A stretch of 35,028 nucleotides of DNA, from the NCBI GenBank assembly GCA_902515395.1, contig CABXUL010000016.1, forward strand, positions 1 through 35,028. Direction: 5' to 3'. This document shows positions 16,112-23,786 of this stretch, piece by piece. This stretch comes from an uncultured Bacteroidota bacterium (GTDB taxonomy: Bacteria > Bacteroidota > Bacteroidia > Flavobacteriales > Flavobacteriaceae). Made by a program: the position numbers and the translations under genes. Each line of letters begins with the position of its first letter. The stretch's first letter is position 1. The notes below the pieces were generated by a model, which saw nothing but the letters and a program-made list of their open reading frames with translations, was not told where the DNA came from and searched no databases.

Positions 16112-17247
16112 TGATTTTCCATGCTTATCCATACATTACCTTTTTTATTGGATTCAACTACTTTTTCTATAAACATCATTCCTCTTACACCCTCATATAT
16201 GGTTGGAAATTCTCCACTAAATGATTTTTCACCTCTTAAAGCTTTAGCAACCCCTTTGTATATATTACCCATGGCATCAAAAATTCCCTCTGGGTGACCT
16301 GCCGGAAGTTTAGTTCCATCTAGTGACACATCAGTATTGTAAACATTTCCAGGTTTTATAAGTCTTCTGGGTTCATCATCTTTTAAGAAATATAAATAGT
16401 TAGGATTTTCCTGTTCCCATTTTAAAGCTCCTTTTCTTCCGTATATGGCAACAGTAATATTGTTCTCGTCACCTGTTGCAATCTGGCTTGCACGAAGTAA
16501 TCCTTTAACTTTATCGGACATACGAATTAAGATGGAACCATCTATATCAAGTGGGTTGTCATCATACAATGTGTTTAAATCAGAAAGTAATTCTTTGACC
16601 TCCATTCCTGTCACATATTCAACCATATTAAAAATATGAGTTCCTATATCACCAATACATGAACTAATTCCAGCTTTTTTTGGATCCAATCGCCAAACTT
16701 TACTTCTTTTTTCTTTGTCATGTATTACAGGGTTAATCCATCCTTGATAATATTGTAAATCTACTTTATGAATTTCTCCAATTATTCCATTTGCGATCAT
16801 ATTTTTCATTTCGCGAACCATAGGATAACCTGTATATGTGTATGTAACAGCAAAAATTGTATTATTTTTTTTCTGTAAAGCCTCTAATTCTTTCGCTTCT
16901 TCAAGTGAAGTCGTCAGTGGTTTTTCACAGATCACGTTAAAACCATTTTCCAAAAGTTTTTTAGCCATAGGAAAATGCAAGAAATTTGGGGTTAATACCG
17001 AAACAGCTTCCATTCTTTCGGATTCGGGTTTGGCAGCCTCTTCATTAATAAATTTTTCAAAGTTCTCATAAACTCTTTCAGTACTAATTCCAATTTGCTT
17101 TGCAAACTTTATATTTTCATCATAATTCGGATTAAAGACGCCACCTACAATTTCGTAGCGGTCATACATAAAAGACGCAACTCGGTGAAGAACTCCAATT
17201 AGTGAGTCACCGCCTCCGCCCAATACACCTAAACGTATTTTACTCAT
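16108..17247 (-). CDS. Gfo/Idh/MocA family NAD(P)-dependent oxidoreductase
   Basis: This 379-residue sugar or cyclitol dehydrogenase has an N-terminal Rossmann domain (RLGVLGGGGDSLIG near 4-17) and the family motif CEKPLTTS with its conserved Lys. Its C-terminal domain contains GDIGTHIFNMVEY, where the Asp and His are the usual catalytic pair region. There is no signal peptide, so it acts in the cytoplasm. It is the first gene of the minus-strand block and overlaps the next gene by 4 bases. With the neighbours it could reduce a 3-keto-sugar back to the sugar, or oxidise a free sugar. The leader contains TATTTTTA, one mismatch from a -7 box. Confidence 0.92.
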   Translation of the reverse strand: MSKIRLGVLGGGGDSLIGVLHRVASFMYDRYEIVGGVFNPNYDENIKFAKQIGISTERVYENFEKFINEEAAKPESERMEAVSVLTPNFLHFPMAKKLLENGFNVICEKPLTTSLEEAKELEALQKKNNTIFAVTYTYTGYPMVREMKNMIANGIIGEIHKVDLQYYQGWINPVIHDKEKRSKVWRLDPKKAGISSCIGDIGTHIFNMVEYVTGMEVKELLSDLNTLYDDNPLDIDGSILIRMSDKVKGLLRASQIATGDENNITVAIYGRKGALKWEQENPNYLYFLKDDEPRRLIKPGNVYNTDVSLDGTKLPAGHPEGIFDAMGNIYKGVAKALRGEKSFSGEFPTIYEGVRGMMFIEKVVESNKKGNVWISMENQ

Positions 17248-17272
17248 TTTTTTATTTTAAATCTGATTATCG

Positions 17273-17280
17273 TAAAAATA
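17273..17280 (-). promoter_or_regulatory. Near-consensus -7 box for the Gfo/Idh operon
   Basis: TATTTTTA on the minus strand differs from TAnnTTTG only in the last base and lies 25 bases before the Gfo/Idh ATG. It is a weak candidate; no better box is visible in this gap. Confidence 0.25.
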
Positions 17281-17337
17281 GGATTAATTTATTAAAACCA
17301 AAATCGATATTAATTCATAATTATTTTTTTCCATAAT

Positions 17338-17365
17338 TAAGGGCTTTATATTTTATAAGTCCTTA
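17338..17365. promoter_or_regulatory. Inverted repeat, candidate operator in the GMC dehydrogenase promoter
   Basis: The left arm TAAGGGCTTTATA (17338-17350) and right arm TATAAGTCCTTA (17354-17365) are reverse complements apart from one mismatch and one extra T. Only three bases (TTT) separate them. The right arm runs into the TA of the TAnnTTTG box at 17364. A protein bound here would block polymerase, so this is a plausible repressor site for the dehydrogenase genes and perhaps for the divergent operon. No regulator gene is adjacent. Confidence 0.45.
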
Positions 17366-17371
17366 TTTTTG
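17364..17371 (+). promoter_or_regulatory. TAnnTTTG promoter box for the GMC dehydrogenase operon
   Basis: TATTTTTG, exact to consensus, ends 32 bases before the GMC ATG. It predicts a leader of about 25-30 nt. Its first two bases are shared with the inverted repeat. Confidence 0.5.
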
Positions 17372-17403
17372 ATCACATAAAAAACTAGACAATTTTATAA
17401 TTC

Positions 17404-19098
17404 ATGAATCAAGAATTTGATGCTATTGTAATCGGAACAGGGATAAGTGGAGGATGGGCTGCCAAAGAGTTGTGTGAGGCGGGATTGAAAACACTTGTTC
17501 TCGAAAGAGGGAGAATGATCAGGCACATAGTTGATTATCACACGGCAAACATGGATCCTTGGGACTTCAAAGGTGGAGATAAAACTACGCATGAAATTGA
17601 AAAGAAACAATATAAGCAAATCAGATCGACTAGATATGCAGTTCATGAATCAACTTCTCATTTTTTTGTAGATGATAATGAACATCCATACAATGAGGAT
17701 AAGCCTTTCGATTGGGTTCGGGGATATCACGTTGGTGGTAAATCTTTAATGTGGGCAAGGCAAGTTTACAGATTGAGCGAATTTGATTTTGAGGCTAATG
17801 CCAAGGAAGGTATTGCCATTGATTGGCCAATAAGATATAAAGACCTGGCACCTTGGTATAGTTATGTTGAAAAATATATCGGTGTTTCTGGAGAAAAGTT
17901 AGGGTTACCTCAACTCCCAGACAGTGAGTTTTTAAAACCTATGGAATTAACATGTGCCGAAGAAAAGTTTAAAAATGAAATAGCAAATAAATACAATGAC
18001 CGTCTTATAACAAATGCCAGGGTTGCTCATATTACTGAAGGAACTAAACCCGGACTAGGCCGTGTTACATGTCAATATAGGAATCGATGCAGAAGAGGTT
18101 GTCCTTATGGTGCATATTTTAGTAGTAATTCTTCTACCTTACCTGCTGCAGATGCTACCGGAAATATGACTCTCCAACCGAATTCAATTGTTACTCAAAT
18201 CATTTATGATGAAAAAAATAATAGAGCAAGTGGAGTTCGAGTAATTGATGATGAGACAAATGAGGTAAAAGAGTACAAAGCTAAAATCATATTTTTATGT
18301 GCTTCAACTATTGCTTCTACCTCAATTTTATTACAATCAGTATCTGATCGTTTCCCTAATGGACTTGGTAATGATTCAGGAGAACTAGGACATAATTTGA
18401 TGGATCATCATCTTAGATTAGGTGCAAGTGCTGATATTGAGGGTTTCGAGGATTCTTATTATACTGGAAGAAGACCAGGGGGAATTTACATTCCAAGATT
18501 TGTAAATATTGGTGGTTCAACTAATGTCAAGGATTTTGTAAGAGGATATGGCTTTCAGGGAAGTGCAAAAAGAGGACAAAATAAAGGTAATGGTTCCGAT
18601 GAATCATATGGCTCTAAATTTAAAAAAGCAATTCAGACTCCCGGACCATGGAAAATAAACCTTGGTGGTTTTGGTGAAATATTACCTTATCATGATAACA
18701 AGATGTATCTTGATTATGATAAAAAAGATAAGTGGGGACTCCCCACGGTTACATTTGATGCTGAGATAAAAGAAAACGAATACTCAATGAGAAAGCACTT
18801 ACTACAACAGATTGGAGAAATGCTTGAATCGGCAGGTTTTAAAAATGTTAAGACTCGTGATAATGGATATTATTATGGTGCTGGAATACATGAAATGGGA
18901 ACTGCAAGAATGGGACGTGATAAAGAAACTTCTGTTTTAAACAAGTTTAATCAGATTCATTCTGTGAAAAATGTTTTTGTGACTGACGGATCCTGCATGA
19001 CCTCCTCGGGTAATGTTAACCCTTCGCTAACTTACATGGCAATTACAGCAAGAGCTGTAAATCATGCAGTAAAAGAATTAAAAAAGATGAACCTTTAA
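17404..19098 (+). CDS. GMC oxidoreductase, putative glycoside 3-dehydrogenase large subunit
   Basis: This FAD-dependent dehydrogenase has 564 residues. The FAD motif GTGISGG is at 11-17. The catalytic His496 (in GIHEMGTARMG) and Asn539 (in GNVNPSLTYMA) of the GMC family are present. Cys223, Cys229 and Cys233 (CQYRNRCRRGC) lie where bacterial FAD sugar dehydrogenases of this type carry an iron-sulfur cluster. There is no signal peptide of its own. It probably leaves the cytoplasm by the Tat route together with the small subunit encoded 14 bases downstream, as in glucoside 3-dehydrogenase and fructose, gluconate or sorbitol dehydrogenase complexes. Oxidation of a sugar at C3 is inferred from the DUF1080, isomerase and Gfo/Idh neighbours; other polyols are possible. 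Confidence 0.9.
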   Translation: MNQEFDAIVIGTGISGGWAAKELCEAGLKTLVLERGRMIRHIVDYHTANMDPWDFKGGDKTTHEIEKKQYKQIRSTRYAVHESTSHFFVDDNEHPYNEDKPFDWVRGYHVGGKSLMWARQVYRLSEFDFEANAKEGIAIDWPIRYKDLAPWYSYVEKYIGVSGEKLGLPQLPDSEFLKPMELTCAEEKFKNEIANKYNDRLITNARVAHITEGTKPGLGRVTCQYRNRCRRGCPYGAYFSSNSSTLPAADATGNMTLQPNSIVTQIIYDEKNNRASGVRVIDDETNEVKEYKAKIIFLCASTIASTSILLQSVSDRFPNGLGNDSGELGHNLMDHHLRLGASADIEGFEDSYYTGRRPGGIYIPRFVNIGGSTNVKDFVRGYGFQGSAKRGQNKGNGSDESYGSKFKKAIQTPGPWKINLGGFGEILPYHDNKMYLDYDKKDKWGLPTVTFDAEIKENEYSMRKHLLQQIGEMLESAGFKNVKTRDNGYYYGAGIHEMGTARMGRDKETSVLNKFNQIHSVKNVFVTDGSCMTSSGNVNPSLTYMAITARAVNHAVKELKKMNL

Positions 19099-19112
19099 TT
19101 TAATCACCAATA

Positions 19113-19760
19113 ATGGATAGAAGAAAAGCATTAAAAACAATTGGATATGGCGCAGGAGCCATCACTGTGACTCCAGCAGTCGTTGGACTTTTTCATAGCT
19201 GTCAAAACAACTCTTCTAATTTTGTTCCTGAGTACTTCAATAAGAACCAGTTTGCTATTGTATCTCAATTAATGGAGCTAATACTTCCTGAGACTGAAAT
19301 TCCAGGTGCTATTAATCTTAAATTACCTGAATTTTTGGATGGTTATATTTACACAATTTATTCTGAGGAAGACCAAAAAAAGATATCAGAAGGATTAGAT
19401 AGCTTTATAGATGTTGCTCTTTTTGATTCCGACAAAAGTAATACTAATAAATTGACTAATAAAGATTTAGATTTTCAATTAGCAAAATATCTTAAGGCAG
19501 ATAATGATCAAAAAAATTCCTGGAAAAAGCAGGATTCTGACTATCAAAAAGCTTTAAAAAATAAAAGTAACTCTCCTAAATTACCCAGTGAGGCATTGGC
19601 TTATGGTTTTGCAAACCAATTACGCTCCTTGTCTATAACTGCATTTAGAACCAATGAGTACATTGGGGAAAACGTATTAGCATATGCTCCAATTCCTGGG
19701 GAACAAAGAGGATGCGTAGACCTAATAGAAACTACTGGAGGAAAGATTTGGTCTTTATAA
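19113..19760 (+). CDS. Gluconate 2-dehydrogenase subunit 3-family protein, Tat-exported small subunit
   Basis: This 215-residue protein starts MDRRKALK, a twin-arginine motif, followed by a mild hydrophobic stretch and SC at residues 29-30. It looks like a Tat signal that may end in a lipobox (Cys30). The mature part fits the gluconate 2-dehydrogenase subunit 3 family, with LMELILPETEIPGA near 51-64 and a C-terminal GCVDLIE. Small subunits of this family are needed to fold and export the partner GMC subunit, here encoded just upstream. The stop lies 3 bases from the convergent azurin stop. Confidence in the pairing is high; the substrate is unknown. Confidence 0.88.
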   Translation: MDRRKALKTIGYGAGAITVTPAVVGLFHSCQNNSSNFVPEYFNKNQFAIVSQLMELILPETEIPGAINLKLPEFLDGYIYTIYSEEDQKKISEGLDSFIDVALFDSDKSNTNKLTNKDLDFQLAKYLKADNDQKNSWKKQDSDYQKALKNKSNSPKLPSEALAYGFANQLRSLSITAFRTNEYIGENVLAYAPIPGEQRGCVDLIETTGGKIWSL

Positions 19761-19763
19761 AAT

Positions 19764-20273
19764 TTAGTTCACTATCAATTCTCCCCTCATCATCATATAA
19801 TGACCGGGAAAAGTACAAATATAATTATAGGTCCCAGGCTCTGGAGCTAAAAAGCTTATAGTTGTTGATTCTCCCCCTCCTAGCATTTTAGTATAAGCAA
19901 TAGCTTCATCTGAGTTTGGGATATAATCATTTGATTTAGCTAAAACTGCTTTTTTTGCATATTCATCGATATTGACTCCTTTTTTTAGCAGTACAAAATT
20001 GTGGCCCATGAATTCTTTAGAGACCTTCCCCTTATGGTTTAAAGTCAAGACTATATTTTTTCCGGAATTAACCTCAATTTTATTTTTATCATAAATCATA
20101 TTATCAAAAGAATTAAGAATTACTTTGAAATCATTAGGATTATTTATTGGGATTTTCTCTGAGACTTCTTTTATCCTTTCGTACTTAAATTTTTCTTTTT
20201 TTTCTTTCTTTTCACCGCCGCCACAACTTATAATTAAGAGAATTGAGAAGACAAATAAAATTAAATTTTTCAT
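19764..20273 (-). CDS. Azurin-like blue copper lipoprotein
   Basis: This 169-residue lipoprotein has the signal MKNLILFVFSILLIISC with Cys17 as lipidation site, followed by a Gly- and Lys/Glu-rich linker. The remainder is one azurin/plastocyanin domain. The copper ligands are visible: the His of FMGHNFVLLK, then Cys, His and Met in the C-terminal YICTFPGHYMMMRG. It is a one-electron carrier outside the inner membrane, which could accept electrons from the dehydrogenase complex encoded on the other side of a 3-base gap. The ATG at 20273 is chosen. The frame continues six codons up to a TTG, but that lies inside the promoter box at 20289-20296. Confidence 0.92.
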   Translation of the reverse strand: MKNLILFVFSILLIISCGGGEKKEKKEKFKYERIKEVSEKIPINNPNDFKVILNSFDNMIYDKNKIEVNSGKNIVLTLNHKGKVSKEFMGHNFVLLKKGVNIDEYAKKAVLAKSNDYIPNSDEAIAYTKMLGGGESTTISFLAPEPGTYNYICTFPGHYMMMRGELIVN

Positions 20274-20288
20274 AATTTGGAATTTTTT

Positions 20289-20296
20289 CAAAAGTA
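20289..20296 (-). promoter_or_regulatory. TAnnTTTG promoter box for the azurin gene
   Basis: TACTTTTG on the minus strand, exact to consensus, ends 15 bases before the azurin ATG. It indicates a separate promoter for this gene rather than read-through from the EamA gene upstream. Confidence 0.5.
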
Positions 20297-20321
20297 AGAA
20301 AGAATTATAGATTTTAATTAG

Positions 20322-21212
20322 TTAATTATAATTTGATTTTTGTGAAACAAGATAAACCCCAAATATTATTATTAAACATGCTAGGCCTCTTCCAAAACTT
20401 ATATAATCATTTCCAGTAATAATGGCATAGGAAATTGCTATTATAGGTTGTGCATAAGCAAAAGCACCAACAGTTGAAGCTTGAAGTTTTTTTAAAGCGA
20501 AAAGATTTAATATATAGGTTAAAAATGTAGTACCCAATACAACAAATATGATTCTCCAAATCGCATCAAATGGCATATTAATCCAATTAATTTCACTAAA
20601 TTCTATGCTTGTCACGGGTAAATTCATAAAAAAACCTATAAGAAATAACCATTTCATTATTGTTATTGTACTATACTTTTGAGTAAGTGGTTTGACCATA
20701 ATAATGAAGCTTGAAAAGAATATTGAATTAAGTAAAAACAGAAAATTACCTAGAGGGACATTTGGTGCTCTTAATGAGTTTTCAGTTCCATGGAGAACCA
20801 AAATTAAAGCTCCAATAAAACCTAGTGTTATTCCAATAAATTTTTTTAATCCAATTTTTTCCTGAAGAAAAAAATATGAAAGACATAAAATAATTATTGG
20901 ATTTGTTGTAGCAAATATTCCGCTATTTACTGGTGTTGAAAGTTCCAGGCCCTTAAAAAAAGAAAGCATATTTAAGCACATTCCTAGAAGTGCAGTAATA
21001 AAGAATTTTAAATAGTCTTTTTTATCAATTTTTTCGAAGGGAACAAATAAACTTGCAAACCAAAAAAGTATTGAAGCGCCAGCAGTTCTAATGAAGATGA
21101 AACCGAAAGCCCCAACATGATCCGGCATTACCTCTTTTGCTATGGTATGGTTTAATCCGTAAATCAAAGTAGCACCCCCTGCAGATAAAAGTGCAAGTAG
21201 CCTACTATTCAT
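20322..21212 (-). CDS. EamA/DMT-family permease
   Basis: This 296-residue inner-membrane protein is built of about ten hydrophobic helices in two halves, the arrangement of EamA drug/metabolite transporters. The N-terminal half contains GGATLIYGLNHTIAKEV, and a second EamA repeat begins near residue 150. Members export amino acids, purines or other metabolites; nothing in the sequence tells the substrate. The start overlaps the end of the ArsC-like gene by 8 bases, so the two are co-transcribed. A link with the nearby sugar cluster is possible but not shown. Confidence 0.9.
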   Translation of the reverse strand: MNSRLLALLSAGGATLIYGLNHTIAKEVMPDHVGAFGFIFIRTAGASILFWFASLFVPFEKIDKKDYLKFFITALLGMCLNMLSFFKGLELSTPVNSGIFATTNPIIILCLSYFFLQEKIGLKKFIGITLGFIGALILVLHGTENSLRAPNVPLGNFLFLLNSIFFSSFIIMVKPLTQKYSTITIMKWLFLIGFFMNLPVTSIEFSEINWINMPFDAIWRIIFVVLGTTFLTYILNLFALKKLQASTVGAFAYAQPIIAISYAIITGNDYISFGRGLACLIIIFGVYLVSQKSNYN

Positions 21213-21558
21213 TTATCCATTTTTTCGCTGATTCAATCTCTTCCTTGCGGTTACCCACAAAGACTTTTCCCTTGTAAAAAAGAACAGGTCGCTTTAAAAA
21301 AGTATAGTGGTCAGTTAGCAATTGTTTTGCTTTTTCCTCAGTTAGTTTTTTAGTATCAATATTAAGTTGCTTAAAAAGTTGTGCTCTATTGTTTATTAGA
21401 GATTTATAGCTTCCTTTTTTTGTTTTTAGCTTCTCTATTTGAGTCAATGTAATTGGAAATTTTTTAACGTCAATGATATCAACATTATCAGGGAGATTTA
21501 ACTCTTTAATTATTTGCTTACAAGTGCTACAGGTGCTTAAATGAAGAAAAAAATTCAT
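21205..21558 (-). CDS. ArsC/Spx-family thioredoxin-fold protein
   Basis: This 117-residue protein has the ArsC/YffB/Spx fold. It shows a CxxC motif at Cys10-Cys13 (LSTCSTCKQI), the helix that follows, the conserved KRPVLF near 89-94 and VGNRKEEI near 101-108. True arsenate reductases have a single active Cys followed by conserved Arg residues. The CxxC pair here resembles Spx or YffB proteins, so arsenate reduction is doubtful and a redox or regulatory role is possible. It overlaps the EamA gene by 8 bases. No ars operon genes are nearby. Confidence 0.85.
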   Translation of the reverse strand: MNFFLHLSTCSTCKQIIKELNLPDNVDIIDVKKFPITLTQIEKLKTKKGSYKSLINNRAQLFKQLNIDTKKLTEEKAKQLLTDHYTFLKRPVLFYKGKVFVGNRKEEIESAKKWINE

Positions 21559-21625
21559 TTTAATTGAGTTTAATAGTTTATCAAAATTTAGGATATATAA
21601 ATTAAATAATTACGACAACTTAAAA

Positions 21626-22474
21626 TCATGGGCAGGTCCCCCATTTTGGAATATATTCTTTGGGGTAGTTTGTCGATTCAGTAGTGAATTGATCTGGAAT
21701 ATTTGATATACCGATCACGCATAGTGAAGACAAATCCATTTTAAATTCTAAGGCCCCCCTTATCATTTTATCCATATTAGAGACTTTTCTAGTATTCCAT
21801 TTAGATATATCCTGATTAAACTTAATGGCACTATTAAAAATTCTACACATATTTTTGACAGATGAGGTGTCCCAATTTGAAATATTTTGGTTAAACGATG
21901 AAGCACTATCAAACATTGATTCCATATTTACAACGCTTGATGTATCCCATTCACCAATTTCTTGATTAAAAGATGATGCACCATTGAACATTCCACTCAT
22001 TGAGGTAACATTAGATGTATCCCATTGACTAATATCTTGATTAAAAGAACTAGCTCCCAGAAACATGTTTTCCATTGATTTAACTTTTGATGTATTCCAC
22101 AAAGATATGTCTTGGTTAAATTCATATGCTTGTCCAAATAGTCCAGTCATATTGATTACATTCGACGTATCCCAATTTGATATATCCTGGTTAAACGTTG
22201 TTTTAATTCCATAATAGTTTCCTATAACGCCAGTCAAGTCAGTTATTTTTGAAATACATGCACAAGTTACGTCCTCATTGTTCTGAATCATCTTTGTTAA
22301 TATAGACTTATTCACAACGGTATAAATTTTACCCTTAATTTTTTTCTTATCTCCTATAATCGATTTTTCGCACTTTATTGTAACATTATTGTTGTCTAAA
22401 TATATATTGCCTAGATTTTTATTTTGAGAGAATAGCGAAAATGAAAAAAGAATCAAAAAGAATAAAGTTTTCAT
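21626..22474 (-). CDS. Secreted DUF285 (BspA-like) repeat protein
   Basis: This is an exported protein of 282 residues from the ATG at 22474. A signal peptide ([16 protein letters not shown], then QNKN) is followed by about 75 residues and then six tandem 25-residue DUF285 repeats. DUF285 repeats occur in surface proteins of Bacteroidota and Mycoplasma; binding or adhesion is suspected but the function is unknown. The last residues, PKWGTCP, are a conserved end in such proteins. I see no type IX secretion domain or other anchor. An in-frame ATG 8 codons upstream (22498) would put extra residues before the signal peptide, so 22474 is preferred. The promoter box is at 22543-22550. Confidence 0.87.
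   Translation of the reverse strand: MKTLFFLILFSFSLFSQNKNLGNIYLDNNNVTIKCEKSIIGDKKKIKGKIYTVVNKSILTKMIQNNEDVTCACISKITDLTGVIGNYYGIKTTFNQDISNWDTSNVINMTGLFGQAYEFNQDISLWNTSKVKSMENMFLGASSFNQDISQWDTSNVTSMSGMFNGASSFNQEIGEWDTSSVVNMESMFDSASSFNQNISNWDTSSVKNMCRIFNSAIKFNQDISKWNTRKVSNMDKMIRGALEFKMDLSSLCVIGISNIPDQFTTESTNYPKEYIPKWGTCP
21746..22195 (-). repeat. Six 75-bp coding repeats (DUF285 units)
   Basis: Each unit encodes 25 residues beginning FNQ-(D/E/N)-I, with W at position 8, T at 10, V at 13, M or C at 16, M or I at 19, and mostly F at 20. DNA copies have diverged, for example ATATCTTGATTAAA versus ATATCCTGGTTAAA. This shows old duplication rather than a recent expansion. Confidence 0.85.
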
Positions 22475-22542
22475 TTTTTTTAATATTAAGAATCTCATTT
22501 TTTCATCGAAAATTATGACAAATAAACTTTTTTAAATTTTTT

Positions 22543-22550
22543 CAAAGATA
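22543..22550 (-). promoter_or_regulatory. TAnnTTTG promoter box for the DUF285 gene
   Basis: TATCTTTG on the minus strand, exact to consensus. It predicts a leader of about 60 nt before the ATG at 22474, longer than for other genes here. Confidence 0.45.
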
Positions 22551-22583
22551 TCACTATAATAATTAAAATTGTCTAAAATCCAA

Positions 22584-22591
22584 TACCTTTG
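22584..22591 (+). promoter_or_regulatory. TAnnTTTG promoter box for the cystathionine gamma-synthase operon
   Basis: TACCTTTG followed by C is the commonest form of the Bacteroidota -7 box. It lies 21 bases before the ATG, giving a leader of about 16-18 nt for the three-gene operon. Confidence 0.6.
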
Positions 22592-22612
22592 CAATGTTGA
22601 AATATCAGACTT

Positions 22613-23770
22613 ATGACCAAAAAACTTCGTTTTAATAGTTCTACTATTCATGGTGGACAAGAAGAGGAAAAGGGGTATGGAGCAGTTATGCCCCCAATAT
22701 ATCAGACTTCAACATATGCTCAAAAAAGTCCAGGAAAGCATAGAGGTTATGAGTACAGTCGAACTCATAACCCAACAAGGAGTGCTTTAGAGCGGTCTAT
22801 ATCTGCTTTGGAAAACGGTAAATACGGATTGGCATTTGCATCTGGATTGGCTGCTATGGATGCTATAATTAAGATGTTTGATCCTAATGATGAGATTATT
22901 TCTGTTAATGATTTATACGGGGGATCCTTCCGGCTCTTCACGCAAATTTTTAAGAAATACGGAATAAAGATTCATTTTGTTAATATGCAAGATTCTGAAT
23001 CAGTTGAAGCTCTAATAACAAAAAAAACTAAATTAATTTGGGTCGAAACTCCCACCAATCCAATGATGAATGTTGTTGATATTAAAGCAATTTCGGCAAT
23101 TGGTAATGCTCACAAGATAGTTGTAGCAGTTGATAATACTTTTGCTTCTCCATATCTCCAACAACCACTTGAGCTTGGAGCTTCAATTGTTATGCACTCA
23201 GCAACGAAATACCTTGCAGGACACAGTGATACAGTCTTGGGTCTAGTGGCAGTTAATGATGCTGCTCTTTTCGAAAAATTAGCATTTATACAGAATTCAA
23301 GTGGTGCAGTACCTGGGCCCATGGACTGCTTTTTAACGCTTAGAGGAATTAAAACTTTACATATTCGAATGCAAAGGCATTCTGAGAATGGTTCTGTGAT
23401 TGCTAAATTTTTAAAGGATAACTCAAAAATTGAAAAAGTTTATTGGCCCGGTTTTTCTGATCATCCCAATCACAACATTGCTAAAATTCAAATGAAATCT
23501 TTTGGTGGAATGATTTCTTTTGTCCCAAAAGGGGGGGATAAGGCTGAAGCTTTTAAGATTATTGAAAATCTGAAAATATTTACGCTAGCAGAATCTTTGG
23601 GAGGTGTGGAGAGTTTGGCAGGACATCCAGCTTCTATGACCCACGCCTCAATACCAAAGGAAATTAGAGAAAAAAGTGGAGTAGTAGAAGGATTGATTCG
23701 ACTAAGTGTAGGAATTGAGGATGAGCAAGATTTGATTGAAGATTTGGATCAGGCCATTAACTTGATCTAG
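22613..23770 (+). CDS. Cys/Met-metabolism PLP enzyme, probable cystathionine gamma-synthase
   Basis: This is a PLP enzyme of the Cys/Met metabolism family, 385 residues. The cofactor Lys is Lys199 in HSATKYLAGHSD, the phosphate-binding region is YEYSRTHNPTR and ASGLAAMDAI, and the PLP-ring Asp is in VAVDNTFASP. Close relatives in flavobacteria are named cystathionine gamma-synthase (MetB), which joins activated homoserine and cysteine in methionine synthesis. Cystathionine gamma-lyase or O-acetylhomoserine sulfhydrylase cannot be excluded from sequence alone. It starts a compact operon with lpxH-like and hflX genes (16-base gap), which does not help to settle the substrate. Confidence 0.9.
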   Translation: MTKKLRFNSSTIHGGQEEEKGYGAVMPPIYQTSTYAQKSPGKHRGYEYSRTHNPTRSALERSISALENGKYGLAFASGLAAMDAIIKMFDPNDEIISVNDLYGGSFRLFTQIFKKYGIKIHFVNMQDSESVEALITKKTKLIWVETPTNPMMNVVDIKAISAIGNAHKIVVAVDNTFASPYLQQPLELGASIVMHSATKYLAGHSDTVLGLVAVNDAALFEKLAFIQNSSGAVPGPMDCFLTLRGIKTLHIRMQRHSENGSVIAKFLKDNSKIEKVYWPGFSDHPNHNIAKIQMKSFGGMISFVPKGGDKAEAFKIIENLKIFTLAESLGGVESLAGHPASMTHASIPKEIREKSGVVEGLIRLSVGIEDEQDLIEDLDQAINLI

Positions 23771-23786
23771 CGAAGTTTAAAATAGC

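Noticed and set aside
16112-16132. Seven-residue N-terminal extension of the TIM-barrel gene
   Set aside because: The ATG at 16111 makes the typical ATGA overlap with the preceding gene. The extension only repeats in another frame the end of the Gfo/Idh gene.
21205-21558. Reading the ArsC-like gene as an arsenate resistance determinant
   Set aside because: The active site is CxxC rather than a single Cys with the ArsC arginines, and no arsR, arsB or acr3 gene is nearby.
21746-22195. Regular 75-base periodicity that could suggest a CRISPR array or satellite
   Set aside because: The repeats are in frame, have diverged DNA and encode DUF285 units. There are no constant repeats with unique spacers.
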